Part shown: positions 25,018 to 34,203 of the stretch, piece by piece
How positions within the stretch are numbered: the first letter of the stretch is position 1
Layout: the number at the start of each line of letters is the position of its first letter
Origin: Bryobacter aggregatus MPL3
GTDB taxonomy: Bacteria > Acidobacteriota > Terriglobia > Bryobacterales > Bryobacteraceae
DNA length: 64,000 nt
Assembly: GCF_000702445.1 (NCBI RefSeq)
Contig: NZ_JNIF01000004.1
Coordinates: 682,001 to 746,000 of the forward strand
Reading direction: 5' to 3'
Notes under the pieces: model-generated
What the model saw: only the letters and a program-made list of their open reading frames with translations
Database searches by the model: none
What the model was told of the DNA's origin: nothing
Position numbers and translations under genes: made by a program

Positions 25018-25394
25018 TGCTGCTGCTCTGCCTGATTCTCGCTCAAGAGCTCTTGCTCTACGACCGTCCCAGAGAGGCGGCCGAGCAGTATCTTGCGCAG
25101 GCCGCGGGGACGATCGAACTCCTTGTAGTGCAGCCCGGGCCGAATGCGTATGGTCATCACGCACTCGGCTACGGTGGCCAGTCCCACACCGATCTGGAAT
25201 TGCCGAATCCTGCCTTCTTCCGGCACCTCGATTGGGTGGTCAAACGAGCAACCGGGAGAGGACTGCAGGTGAAGCTGCTCGCTCCCGGTCCTGGGAGTGG
25301 GTATCCGGAAGAAAAGCGTGCGGAGTTCTTGCGTTACCTCCGCAAACGCTACGAGCGGAATCGCAGAGTCGAGGTGTCTGTCCTCTCCCGGTAA
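25014..25394 (+). CDS. Short protein coupled to tssK, resembles a fragment of a DUF4038-type glycosidase barrel
   Basis: A 126-residue protein starting at an ATG that overlaps the tssK stop by 4 bases. The N-terminus MMLLLCLILAQELLLY may be a short signal or membrane anchor. The stretch PNPAFFRHLDWVVKRA (about 64-80) followed by GRGLQVKLL resembles the conserved beginning of DUF4038/apiosidase-like TIM barrels, where a helix precedes a strand. Here only about 100 residues of such a fold could exist, so a catalytically complete barrel is impossible. The C-terminus is rich in Arg, Lys and Glu. The function is unknown. Its coupling to tssK suggests a T6SS accessory role, or a leftover of an older gene. 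Confidence 0.6.
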   Translation: MMLLLCLILAQELLLYDRPREAAEQYLAQAAGTIELLVVQPGPNAYGHHALGYGGQSHTDLELPNPAFFRHLDWVVKRATGRGLQVKLLAPGPGSGYPEEKRAEFLRYLRKRYERNRRVEVSVLSR

Positions 25395-25498
25395 CGCCTG
25401 GATGAGCCCCTCGCCATCTCTGCGGCGCGGCACTCCTCTCAATGAAGAAATTTCTAGAATCTTCTGTTGGCTTGTCGTAAGCACTTGTCAAATCCATA

Positions 25499-25504
25499 TA
25501 TAAT
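25499..25504 (+). promoter_or_regulatory. Possible -10 box for Oar-like receptor gene
   Basis: A perfect TATAAT at 25499-25504 lies 45 bases before the receptor start. The -35 region is weak: TTGTCG is 21 bases away and TCGTAA is 18 bases away. The leader carries GGAG at 25540-25543, 5 bases from the ATG. Confidence 0.4.
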
Positions 25505-25548
25505 CCGGTGCAAGTATTTTCTGAGTTTGAATCTTCACCGGAGTTCTC

Positions 25549-28500
25549 ATGAAATCCCTTGTCCGCTTTGCGAGCATCGTCCTGCTTTTCTCCCTTCTGT
25601 GCCCCGGCCAGACTGCCTCGTCCCTGATCCAGGGAAATGTCCGTGATTCTTCCGGTGCCGCGCTGGCCGGTATGAAAGTCACCGCTACCCTGCGCAGCAC
25701 CGAAACCAACTACAACTCTGTGACCAATGCGGATGGTTTCTACGTCTTCCCGAATATTCGGCCTGGCGTCTACACCGTCACCTTTGAAAGCCCTTCTTTC
25801 AAGAAGTCTGTGCACTCCGGCTTGCTGGTGGAGGTGAATCAGCAGGCCCGCGTCGATACCACGATGCAAGTGGGTGAGGTCGCTGAATCGATCTCGGTTA
25901 CGGACAGCATCAGCACCGTGGACACCTTCACGTCCTCCTTGAGCGAGACGGTTGACTCCCGGCGCATTGTCGAATTGCCGCTGAATGGCAGGCAGTCCCT
26001 CCAGTTGCAGGGCTTGGTTCCGGGCGTTATCCCGGCGGCGCAGGGACAAGCCGCATCCTTTGTTGCGGTAAACACCAACCTCACCTTCTCGATCAATGGA
26101 TCGCGGCCCAGCGCCTCGGTCTACACGCTCGATGGCGGAGTCAACATGGACATGTACAACAACACTCCAAACGCGTTTCCGAATCCGGATGCGATCCAGG
26201 AGTTCAGCATTTTGACAAACAACTATACGGCGGTGCAGGGCGGTGCGCCGGGGGGCGCGGTCAATATGATCACGAAGTCCGGCGGAAATGCGTTCCATGG
26301 GCGGGTGTATGAGTTTTTCCGGAACGATCATTTGAACACCCGAAACTTCTTCGCGGCCGGAAAGCCGCCGTTGAAGAAGAATCAATTCGGCGGTAATCTC
26401 GGTGGCCCGATTCTGCAGAACAGAACCTTCTTCTTCGGCGCCTTTGAATCGAACCGGGAGCGCCGCGGCATCACAAATTCAGGCAACGTGGTTCCGACGG
26501 CCTTGGAGCGAGCGGGGGACTTCTCACAGTCCAGGCTTCCGACCGGACCTGTCAAAGATCCCCTTACCGGAAATCCCTTTCCAAACAATGTCATTCCGGC
26601 GAATCGCATCGATACGGTGGCAAAGAATTTCGCCTCAAACTTTCTCCCCTTGCCGAATCTGGGAACCAATCAGCTCACCTACAATCTTTCGATCCCCTAT
26701 TCGGGCGATCAGTTCACCGGCCGTCTGGATCACAATCTCAACGAGCGGAGTCGTTTGATGCTGCGCTATTTCCTCGACGATACCGGCTATCGCAACAACG
26801 ACGCCTTGCTGTCCTTCAACTCGGCCTACAACTGGGTAACGCATAACGCCACACTTTCCCACCAGTACACCTTCAACCCCACCACGACCAATACGGCAAC
26901 CTTCACCTTCAACCGGAACACCTTCATCCGGTCTCCCCTCACCACGCCCGGCGCTGCAAACTGGGCTGCTCTGGGTTGCGTCTCTTGTGTGGAGGTCCAT
27001 CCCTCCTCGGTCCCTACGGATTGGAATCTGAGCGTCACCGGTGGCGTTGGCATTCGCAGCAGCACGGCTTTCTTGAGCTACATGCAGAACTTCCAGTTCG
27101 TAGACAGCTTTAGCAAGACGATGGGGAATCATCTGCTGTCGATTGGTGGATCGCTCCTGCACGCCCGCCGCAATGGCCGCGAGTACTTCAGCTCTTCGCC
27201 CACCTTCAACTTTGATGGCAGCCGGAGCGCTTCAGGCAGTGGCTATGCAGACTTCTTTCTGGGCCTGCCGATTACGGTCGGACAGAATACGATTCTCCAG
27301 AGCTACACCAGCAAGTGGACGCCTTCCCTGTTCTTTGAGGATGACTGGAAGCTGAGCCGTAAGCTCACGCTGAATCTCGGCGTACGCTGGGAGCCTTATC
27401 TGCCGATGGGAGAAAAGAACAATCGCCTGATGGCATTTGTGCCGGGGCAACAGTCCACCGTGTATCCCACCGCTCCTCTGGGTCTTGTATTCCCTGGCGA
27501 CAAGGGGATTTCGAACAAGATCACTCCGAATGAGTGGAACAAGTTTGCACCGCGCATCGGCTTTGCTTACGATCCCTTTGGCAACGGCCGCACCAGCATC
27601 CGTGGGGGCTACGGGATCTTCTATGACAGCCCGCGCCTGGTCCCCTACAACACCTTCTCCAGCCGCCAACCCTACTCGGTGGGTACGACGCTTCAGAACC
27701 CCTACAGCCTCACCGATCCTTATCGTGGAGCCGAGAATATTGTGAGCTCGTTGCTGCAGAATATCAGCGGCGTTCCTGCCGGTCAAACTAACTTCAAGTT
27801 CGTTACGCCGGTCTCGATCTCGACCATCGATCCAGGCTTCACCAACGGTTATCTGCAGCAATGGAACTTCAACCTGCAGCGCGAAGTAGTCAAGGACTTT
27901 GTCGCGACCGCGGCTTATGTGGGTTCGAAGGGCACGCACATGCAGATCCCCGAGGAAATCAACGGCGCGCCCTATGCGGCTGGCGCCACTTCGGGCAATA
28001 TCAACCAGCGCCGCATTTACCAGCCTTTTGCGACGATCCAATCGTTGATGGCCAACGGCAACTCCACCTATCACTCGACGCAGTTGAGCTTGAAGAAGCG
28101 CTTTGGCTCCGGATACTCGATCCTCAGTTCCTACAGCTTCTCGAAATTCATCGACATGGTTGCCGACGATAGCCACGGGGGCACAACGGGTCCGGCAACG
28201 AACCCGTTCAACTACTTCTACGATCGTGGAATTTCCGACCTGAACGTGCGCCACCGCTTTGTCACCTCTGCGGTGTGGGAGCTTCCAATCTTCCGCAATG
28301 CCAAGGGTTTCAAAGGCGCGGTGCTCGGGGGCTGGCAGATGAATGGAATCGTGATTCTGCAGAGCGGGACGCCGTTCAGCGTGACGGCTGGCGTCAACCG
28401 GAGCCTCTCCGGCGGCGCGGGGGACCGTGCGGACCTGATCGGATCGGGCAGTGTGGCCACTTATGGGGATACTTCGCGTGCCAGCTTCACTCGCAAGTAC

Positions 28501-28782
28501 TTCGATACCTCGCGCTTCGCCTTGCCGGGACTGGGCAGCTTCGGTACCGCAGGCCGCAACCTCCTGACAGGGCCCGGACTCTTCAATATCGATGCCTCGG
28601 CATTCAAGAGCTTCCGCTTTACCGAGCGCTTGATTCTGGACTACCGGCTTGAAATTTTCAATGTCCTGAACCGGCCGAATTTCGGCAACCCGGTTGGGAA
28701 TTTCAGTAGCGGCACCTATGGCCAGATCACCAGCGCGAAGGATCCGCGCATCATGCAGATGGGCCTGAAACTAAACTTCTGA
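25549..28782 (+). CDS. Oar-like TonB-dependent receptor with carboxypeptidase-regulatory domain
   Basis: A 1077-residue outer-membrane protein of the Oar/carboxypeptidase-regulatory-like family expanded in Acidobacteriota. The signal peptide covers about 1-21. A CarboxypepD_reg-like beta-sandwich follows at about 25-105 (IQGNVRDSSGAALAG, then GFYVFPNIRPGVYTV). The plug covers about 110-240, with VDSRRIVELPLNGRQ and the GGVNMDMYNN/GGAPGGAVNM motifs. A long barrel then runs to the C-terminal Phe of MGLKLNF, the typical outer-membrane insertion signal. Such receptors are thought to import oligosaccharides or other large nutrients; no substrate can be assigned. It is a single gene with its own TATAAT, and its 3' end overlaps pgm on the other strand by 12 bases. 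Confidence 0.93.
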   Translation: MKSLVRFASIVLLFSLLCPGQTASSLIQGNVRDSSGAALAGMKVTATLRSTETNYNSVTNADGFYVFPNIRPGVYTVTFESPSFKKSVHSGLLVEVNQQARVDTTMQVGEVAESISVTDSISTVDTFTSSLSETVDSRRIVELPLNGRQSLQLQGLVPGVIPAAQGQAASFVAVNTNLTFSINGSRPSASVYTLDGGVNMDMYNNTPNAFPNPDAIQEFSILTNNYTAVQGGAPGGAVNMITKSGGNAFHGRVYEFFRNDHLNTRNFFAAGKPPLKKNQFGGNLGGPILQNRTFFFGAFESNRERRGITNSGNVVPTALERAGDFSQSRLPTGPVKDPLTGNPFPNNVIPANRIDTVAKNFASNFLPLPNLGTNQLTYNLSIPYSGDQFTGRLDHNLNERSRLMLRYFLDDTGYRNNDALLSFNSAYNWVTHNATLSHQYTFNPTTTNTATFTFNRNTFIRSPLTTPGAANWAALGCVSCVEVHPSSVPTDWNLSVTGGVGIRSSTAFLSYMQNFQFVDSFSKTMGNHLLSIGGSLLHARRNGREYFSSSPTFNFDGSRSASGSGYADFFLGLPITVGQNTILQSYTSKWTPSLFFEDDWKLSRKLTLNLGVRWEPYLPMGEKNNRLMAFVPGQQSTVYPTAPLGLVFPGDKGISNKITPNEWNKFAPRIGFAYDPFGNGRTSIRGGYGIFYDSPRLVPYNTFSSRQPYSVGTTLQNPYSLTDPYRGAENIVSSLLQNISGVPAGQTNFKFVTPVSISTIDPGFTNGYLQQWNFNLQREVVKDFVATAAYVGSKGTHMQIPEEINGAPYAAGATSGNINQRRIYQPFATIQSLMANGNSTYHSTQLSLKKRFGSGYSILSSYSFSKFIDMVADDSHGGTTGPATNPFNYFYDRGISDLNVRHRFVTSAVWELPIFRNAKGFKGAVLGGWQMNGIVILQSGTPFSVTAGVNRSLSGGAGDRADLIGSGSVATYGDTSRASFTRKYFDTSRFALPGLGSFGTAGRNLLTGPGLFNIDASAFKSFRFTERLILDYRLEIFNVLNRPNFGNPVGNFSSGTYGQITSAKDPRIMQMGLKLNF

Positions 28783-30429
28783 CAGCCCGGCCTTGGCAAA
28801 AGTCTCACTCAGAATCGCCTGGGCCTCTTGCTGCAACTGCTTCAAGTGGGCTTCGCTCTGGTAGCTTTCGGAGTAAATCTTATAGATATTCTCGGTTCCG
28901 GAAGGACGTGCCGCAATCCAGCCCTGCTCAGTCACCAGCTTCACGCCGCCAATCTTGGCCTGGTTTCCGGGCGCGCTGGTGAGGATGCCTGTGATCGGAT
29001 TTCCGGCCAGATTCGGGTTGTGGATATTTGAGGCGTTCAAGTTCGACAACAGCGTCTTTTGTTCCGGGCTGGCCGGGGCCTCCACGCGCTCGTAGAAGGG
29101 ATCGCCCAGCGTTGTGGTCAGTTCCTGATAGATCTCGGACGGATCGCGTTGGGTCACGGCGGTGATTTCTGCTGCGAGCAGGGAGGCGGTGATGCCGTCC
29201 TTGTCCGTGGTCCAGACCTGCCCGTTCTTGCGCAGGAAGGTGGCGCCAGCGCTTTCTTCCCCCACAAAGCCAAGGCTGCCGTCCATCAGACCGTCGACAA
29301 ACCATTTGAAGCCCACTGGCACTTCATAGAGCTTCCGTCCCAACTGTGCTGCCACCCGGTCGATGATGCTACTGCTGACGATGGTCTTGCCCACCGCTGT
29401 CGAGGGCCGCCAGAGTGGCCGGTGTTGGAAGAGATAGTGGATGCAGACAGCAAGGTAGTGGTTCGGAGGGAGCAGTCCCCCGGTCGCAGTCACGATGCCA
29501 TGGCGGTCGTGATCGGTGTCGCAGGCAAAGGCAACAGCAAACTTGTCCTTCAGCCCAATGAGGCTTTGCATGGCATAGGGCGAGGAAGGGTCCATGCGGA
29601 TCTTGCCGTCCCAATCAACGGTCATAAAGCGGAAGGTTGGATCGACGCTGCGATTGACGACTGTGAGATTTAGATTGTACTGTTCTGCAATCCGATCCCA
29701 ATAGTGGACGCCGGCTCCCCCGAGTGGATCGACTCCGAGAGGAATGCGGCTGGCGGCGATGGCTTCAAGATCGAGGACATGGGCCAGATCATGAATGTAG
29801 GCCGTCCGGTAATCGTGCTCGTGGGTTGTTTCTGCCTGTAGCGCCTGCTCGAAGGGGATGCGTTTGACGCCCTTGAGCCCGTTGGCGATGAACCCGTTCG
29901 CGGTACTTTCGATCCAGGTGGTGGCATTGCTGGGTGCGGGGCCGCCGCTTGGTGGATTGTATTTGAAGCCGCCATCCTCAGGGGGATTGTGCGACGGCGT
30001 GATCACGATTCCATCGGCGAGCGCCGGTGTCCTGCGATCACGATTCGCACACAGAATGGCATGAGAGACGGCAGGCGTGGGCGTGTAAGGCGTGCCGGCG
30101 GAGATCATGGTCTCCACGCCATTGGCCGCAAGCACTTCCAGTGCGGAGCGGTAGGCGGGCACCGAGAGGGCATGCGTATCGATGCCCAGAAAGAGTGGTC
30201 CGCAGATGTTCTGCTCCCGCCGGTACTGGCAGATCGCCTGCGTGATGGCCAGGATGTGGTCCTCGTTGAAGGTCGCCTGGAGGGACGAGCCGCGATGCCC
30301 TGAGGTGCCAAAGCTGACCCGCTGTACTGGGTTCCCGGGGTCGGGATGGATCTGGTAATACGCCTCTTCGAGCGCGGCGACATCGACGAGTTGGGTGGGG
30401 TGTTTGCCAGCGAGCGGATGCACGGTCAT
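28771..30429 (-). CDS. pgm: Phosphoglucomutase (alpha-D-glucose phosphate-specific)
   Basis: Interconverts glucose-1-phosphate and glucose-6-phosphate, linking glycogen, trehalose and cell-wall sugar synthesis to central metabolism. The protein has 552 residues, close to the 546 of E. coli Pgm. Motifs in order are SFGTSGHRG (39-47), the phosphoserine loop ITPSHNPPEDGG (143-154, Ser146 the phosphorylated residue), the metal loop around CDTDHDRHG, the GEESAG sugar-binding loop (FVGEESAGATF), and the C-terminal phosphate-binding ARPSGTENIYKIY. The ATG at 30429 gives the complete N-terminus. A terminator hairpin for the upstream DUF1552 gene stands 28 bases before it, so pgm needs its own promoter. 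Confidence 0.97.
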   Translation of the reverse strand: MTVHPLAGKHPTQLVDVAALEEAYYQIHPDPGNPVQRVSFGTSGHRGSSLQATFNEDHILAITQAICQYRREQNICGPLFLGIDTHALSVPAYRSALEVLAANGVETMISAGTPYTPTPAVSHAILCANRDRRTPALADGIVITPSHNPPEDGGFKYNPPSGGPAPSNATTWIESTANGFIANGLKGVKRIPFEQALQAETTHEHDYRTAYIHDLAHVLDLEAIAASRIPLGVDPLGGAGVHYWDRIAEQYNLNLTVVNRSVDPTFRFMTVDWDGKIRMDPSSPYAMQSLIGLKDKFAVAFACDTDHDRHGIVTATGGLLPPNHYLAVCIHYLFQHRPLWRPSTAVGKTIVSSSIIDRVAAQLGRKLYEVPVGFKWFVDGLMDGSLGFVGEESAGATFLRKNGQVWTTDKDGITASLLAAEITAVTQRDPSEIYQELTTTLGDPFYERVEAPASPEQKTLLSNLNASNIHNPNLAGNPITGILTSAPGNQAKIGGVKLVTEQGWIAARPSGTENIYKIYSESYQSEAHLKQLQQEAQAILSETFAKAGLSEV

Positions 30430-30456
30430 GGGAGTCTGTTGTCCTATTGTGCGATG

Positions 30457-30492
30457 AAAAAAGGCAGGATGCCGAGAGGGCTTCCTGCCTTT
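30457..30492 (-). terminator. Intrinsic terminator after DUF1552 gene
   Basis: AAAGGCAGG (30460-30468) pairs perfectly with CCTGCCTTT (30484-30492) around a 15-base loop. Read on the minus strand, the stem runs into six U residues (30462-30457). It is a textbook rho-independent terminator, 22 bases after the stop of the DUF1552 gene. Confidence 0.88.
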
Positions 30493-30514
30493 CAGATCGT
30501 GAAATCTGGTTGGA

Positions 30515-31876
30515 CTAGATGTTCGTGAGGTGTTCGACGCGACCGGTGCTATCGCCGATCTTCTCCGGCTTCACACCCATCTGGTCTGCCATGGTCATAA
30601 ACAGATTTGTCATCGGGGTGCCCTTGCGGTACTGCAGGTGACGGCCGCCCTTGATCTGATTGCCGCCGTGGCCGCAAAGGATGGCAGGCAGGTCGAGGTG
30701 CTCGTGCTTGTTGCCGTCGCTGATGCTCGAACCATAGAGAACCATCGAGTTATCAAGCAGCGTGCCGTTGGAGTCCTTGGTCTTGCTGAGCTTCTCAATG
30801 AAGTAAGAAACCATCTCGACATGGTGTTGATCGATCTTCTGCAGACGTTCGATCTTGGCCGGATCGTTGAAGTGATGCGACAGACCATGGTGAGCGTCCG
30901 GCACGCCAATCGAACGATAGGTGCGATTGCCGCCTTCGCGGCCAATCATCATGGTGATCACGCGGGTCAGATCGGCTTGGAACGCAATCGTCATCAAGTC
31001 AAACATCAGCTTGATGTGTTCTTCAAAGGTGGGCGGAATGCCCGCGGGCTGGTCGATGGCCGGCAGCGCGATGTTGCGGCCCGGATTCTCCGCCTTCTGG
31101 ATGCGGACTTCGATCTCGCGGATCGAATCCATGTACTCGCTCAGCTTGCGGCGGTCCGAGGCTCCCAGTGTGGCGCCCAGACGCTTCGCATCTTCATTCA
31201 CGAAATCGAGAATGCTGCGATCCTGGCGGGCACGGAGCGCCCGGGCCTGCGGATCGGTCGTGTCGCCATCGCCGAACAGACGTTCAAACACCGCGCGTGG
31301 GTTCGTTTCGAGCGGAACCGGTGTCGAGGGGGAGCTCCAGCTCAGCGTGTTGCTATACGCACAGCTATAGCCGGAATCACAACCGCCCACCATGCGGTTG
31401 TCGTCCAGGCCCAACTCGAGCGACGGGAGCTGCGTGGCCTTGCCGAGTTCTTTGGCCATCAACTGATCGATCGAAATGCCGGCCTTGATATCGAGCCCTT
31501 CCGTCTTCTTCGGATGGACGCCGGTCAGCCAGGTGGCGCCTGCACGGGCGTGATCGCCTGCGCCGTCGCCTAGCGATTGCCCATTGTAATGATCGAGACC
31601 GGACAACACGGTGATGTGCTCCCGCATGCTCTCGAGCGGCTTCAAGGTCTTTGAGAAGCTAAAGTCGGTTGGCTTCTCGCCGGTCACCACCGGCTTCCAG
31701 TCCTTCATAATGATGCCGTTCGGCACATAAAGGAAGGCAGCCCGGACGGGGGCCACACTTGCCGCCGTCGGCGCAAATGCGGGTGTCATCGCGTCCAGGG
31801 CAGGAAGAGCCAGGCTGGCCATTCCGATGCCGCGCAAGAAGGTTCTACGATCAAGTGATTTCCGAGTCATTTTCAT
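30515..31876 (-). CDS. Tat-exported DUF1552 protein
   Basis: A 453-residue DUF1552 family protein, found mainly in Planctomycetes and Acidobacteriota next to DUF1592 cytochromes. It has a clear twin-arginine signal: RRTFLRG at 10-16 followed by an Ala/Leu stretch to about 35. The remainder looks like an alkaline-phosphatase/sulfatase-like exported domain (GLDHYNGQSLGDGAGDHARAG split around residues 95-115, VPDAHHGLSHH, and the late MVLYGSSISDGNKHEHLDLP). No biochemical function is established. Its start overlaps the DUF1592 gene stop by ATGA, so the two are made together and probably act together in the periplasm. ATG at 31870 is an alternative start. Confidence 0.9.
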   Translation of the reverse strand: MKMTRKSLDRRTFLRGIGMASLALPALDAMTPAFAPTAASVAPVRAAFLYVPNGIIMKDWKPVVTGEKPTDFSFSKTLKPLESMREHITVLSGLDHYNGQSLGDGAGDHARAGATWLTGVHPKKTEGLDIKAGISIDQLMAKELGKATQLPSLELGLDDNRMVGGCDSGYSCAYSNTLSWSSPSTPVPLETNPRAVFERLFGDGDTTDPQARALRARQDRSILDFVNEDAKRLGATLGASDRRKLSEYMDSIREIEVRIQKAENPGRNIALPAIDQPAGIPPTFEEHIKLMFDLMTIAFQADLTRVITMMIGREGGNRTYRSIGVPDAHHGLSHHFNDPAKIERLQKIDQHHVEMVSYFIEKLSKTKDSNGTLLDNSMVLYGSSISDGNKHEHLDLPAILCGHGGNQIKGGRHLQYRKGTPMTNLFMTMADQMGVKPEKIGDSTGRVEHLTNI

Positions 31877-34158
31877 TGTCCTGCCGACTTCCTTTTCTGA
31901 AAGGGTACGCTGTTTACAACTGCCAGCGCCAGCGCTGAAAAGCGCGATTCACCAACTGCTGCCTCACGCCGGATCTGGCGTACGACAGGGAGATCATTGT
32001 GGTCGAGACCACGGCCGAGAGCATAGGTAAGTAGCTTTTCGGCGAGACAGTCAACAAATTCATCCTGTCTGCCCATCAAAATCTGCTTCAGGCTTCCAGG
32101 GCCATCCACCGTCGTACCGTTCGGCATCGCGCCCGAGGCGTCGATGGGAGAACCACCTTCCACCTTGCGGTAGCGTCCGACCGCATCATAGTTCTCTAAC
32201 GAGAAACCAAGCGGATCGAGCCGGGAATGGCATGAGGCACAAGCTGCTTTCGAGCGATGCTTTTCCAGCGCCGCACGCAGATTGCTGGGCGAGGTGGCTG
32301 CCTTGTCTTCCAGATCCGGAACATCGGGCGGCGGCGGCGGGGGCGGCGAACCCAGGATGTTATCCAGGATCCACTTGCCACGCAGAACCGGTGAGGTTCG
32401 GGTTGGGTACGAGGTCACCATCAGTACGCCACCTTGCGACAGAATGCCACCACGCTCGTTCGGGTCAATAGCGACCTTGCGGAAGTAGTTGCCATTCACG
32501 CCCTTGACTCCATAATGACGCGCCAAGCGCTCATTGAGGAAGGTGTAGTCGGCACTGATGAAGTCCAGAACGCTCCGGTCTTCGCGAATGATGTAGCGGA
32601 AAAAGAGTTCCGTCTCCTTTTGGAAGGCGGCGCGCAGGTTCTCATCGAACTGAGGGTACTTGTCCGGATCGGGGCGCCAGGACGGAATATTCCGCATGTG
32701 CAGCCACTGGCCGGCAAAATTGTCGACCAACGCGTTGGCCTTCGGATCCGCAATCATGCGCTTGACCTGTTGGTTGAGCACGGGACGGAGCTTGTTCTGG
32801 CTCGCCAGCGTTAGCAACTCGTCATCGGGGATGCTGCTCCAGAGGAAAAAGGAGAGGCGTGAAGCTAGTTCGAGTTCGGTAATCGGCTGGATCGTGCCAG
32901 GCTTCGGAGACTGTTCAATGCGGAACAAAAAGCTGGGCGAGACCAGAATTGCGCGCAATGCTGTCTCGATGCCGGCATCGAAGCTGCCACCGTCCTTGCG
33001 GCCTGCCGCAAAGAGCTTCATCAGCGGTTCGATTTCGCCGGGTTGGACAGGACGGCGGTAGGCGCGGCGTGCGAGCGGCGTCAAAATTTTGCGGGCACAA
33101 GGTGCTTCCTGCTGCACTGTCGTTGGACGGCAACTGAAGATCCGTTGGCGGCTGGCGGTGTCTCCAGCGCCTTTCGCATTGAAGGGACCGCCAATGGCGA
33201 TGTATTCCACACCCACGCTGAACGCAGGAGCATTGGCCCCATTGAAGGCGCGGCGGACAATCCCGTTTTCTGCTTTCGAGGATTCCTCCAGGAAAGCGGC
33301 GCCGATATCGTGCATTCCAGCCTTCAGCGGAAGCCGGATTTCGAACAAACGAGTGGCTTGGTTCTGCTCGGAGGGGTCGACGGTGGCATCGAGCAGTTCT
33401 ACGCGTGCTCCATCGACACGGATATCGAGCTTCGCAGGAGGACGATCGGGATCTGGCGTGCCACGCACACGGACCGTGATCGAGTAGTCCGCATCGAGCG
33501 GAAAATAGCGATGCAGCGCCATGCCATTGCGGACACTGATCGGCAGTGCGTCGCTGCTCAGCGCTTCACGGCCTTTGCCGGCGGTATAGCGTTCCAACGC
33601 GGCAGACGCTTTCACCGTACCGACCGCAAGCCGGGCGACACGGCGTCCCGTGGACATATATTTTTCCATCAGCAGCGGCGAGGTGGTTAGGACTTCGCCG
33701 ATATTGTCGAATCCATAGCCGGAATCGTCAGCCGGTAAGCTGGCTGAGTGATCAAGATCGAGAGCAAGCAGGTCGCGAATCGCGTTGCTATATTCGGCGC
33801 GATTCAAGCGATGGATAGAGGGCGATCCTGGACTCGGGTTCGCTTTGGAGTTCCGGTCCAATTCAGTATCGAGGAATGTGACAAGGGCTTTGGCCGCTTC
33901 TGGCGTTGGCTTGGGCGCGCCAGGAGGGGGCATCTCCACACCACGAACTTTACGCAGTACTTTCTCCCACGTCTCGGCATGGCCGGGGACGTCAGTCGTC
34001 TTGATTCCTTGGAGCGAAATTCCTCCGGATTTGACGGTCTGATTGTGGCAGGAGAAGCAATAGCGATTGACAGTCTTCGCGGCCGCGTCGGCTTCGGGCG
34101 ACGATTGGGCGGCAAGTAGCGAAGAGGTAGCAAACAGGGCTAGGGCTAGTGACTTCAT
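31873..34158 (-). CDS. Planctomycete-type cytochrome c protein (DUF1587/1595/1592/1588/1585)
   Basis: A 761-residue exported protein. The signal peptide (about 1-17) is followed by a haem-binding CFSCH (34-38). The PSD3/DUF1587 unit (IHRLNRAEYSNAIRDLLALD near 120) is next. The middle holds the DUF1595 and DUF1592 regions (LASRLSFFLWSSIPDDELL) with ARRAYRRPV. The end is DUF1588/DUF1585, containing a second CxxCH (ACASCHSRLDPLGFSLEN) and finishing in YALGRGL. Two haem c sites are therefore expected. The family is thought to take part in periplasmic electron transfer linked to complex carbohydrate oxidation, but this is unproven. It is the first gene of the pair with DUF1552 and divergent from the ankyrin gene. 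Confidence 0.92.
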   Translation of the reverse strand: MKSLALALFATSSLLAAQSSPEADAAAKTVNRYCFSCHNQTVKSGGISLQGIKTTDVPGHAETWEKVLRKVRGVEMPPPGAPKPTPEAAKALVTFLDTELDRNSKANPSPGSPSIHRLNRAEYSNAIRDLLALDLDHSASLPADDSGYGFDNIGEVLTTSPLLMEKYMSTGRRVARLAVGTVKASAALERYTAGKGREALSSDALPISVRNGMALHRYFPLDADYSITVRVRGTPDPDRPPAKLDIRVDGARVELLDATVDPSEQNQATRLFEIRLPLKAGMHDIGAAFLEESSKAENGIVRRAFNGANAPAFSVGVEYIAIGGPFNAKGAGDTASRQRIFSCRPTTVQQEAPCARKILTPLARRAYRRPVQPGEIEPLMKLFAAGRKDGGSFDAGIETALRAILVSPSFLFRIEQSPKPGTIQPITELELASRLSFFLWSSIPDDELLTLASQNKLRPVLNQQVKRMIADPKANALVDNFAGQWLHMRNIPSWRPDPDKYPQFDENLRAAFQKETELFFRYIIREDRSVLDFISADYTFLNERLARHYGVKGVNGNYFRKVAIDPNERGGILSQGGVLMVTSYPTRTSPVLRGKWILDNILGSPPPPPPPDVPDLEDKAATSPSNLRAALEKHRSKAACASCHSRLDPLGFSLENYDAVGRYRKVEGGSPIDASGAMPNGTTVDGPGSLKQILMGRQDEFVDCLAEKLLTYALGRGLDHNDLPVVRQIRREAAVGESRFSALALAVVNSVPFQKRKSAGQ

Positions 34159-34203
34159 TGGAGAGGCTTTATTATTGATAGTCCGTAATATATCATCGGT
34201 GCA
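34159..34203. promoter_or_regulatory. Compact divergent promoter region
   Basis: Only 45 AT-rich bases separate the starts of the DUF1592 and ankyrin genes, so any promoters must overlap. The stretch holds TAATAT, and TGATA and TATCA arms separated by 10 bases form an inverted repeat. A plus-strand -10 at TAATAT would leave an almost leaderless ankyrin mRNA. Confidence 0.35.

Noticed and set aside
25014-25394. Possible TssL (DotU) gene after tssK
   Set aside because: Too short, no TssL membrane anchor pattern and no DotU motifs; the similarity is to a glycosidase-type segment instead.
27232-28254. 340-residue minus-strand frame opposite the first Oar-like receptor
   Set aside because: Shadow of the receptor gene; composition is not protein-like and the opposite strand has a coherent outer-membrane protein.
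30530-31573. 347-residue plus-strand frame opposite the DUF1552 gene
   Set aside because: Shadow frame; DUF1552 with its Tat signal and coupling to DUF1592 is the real gene.
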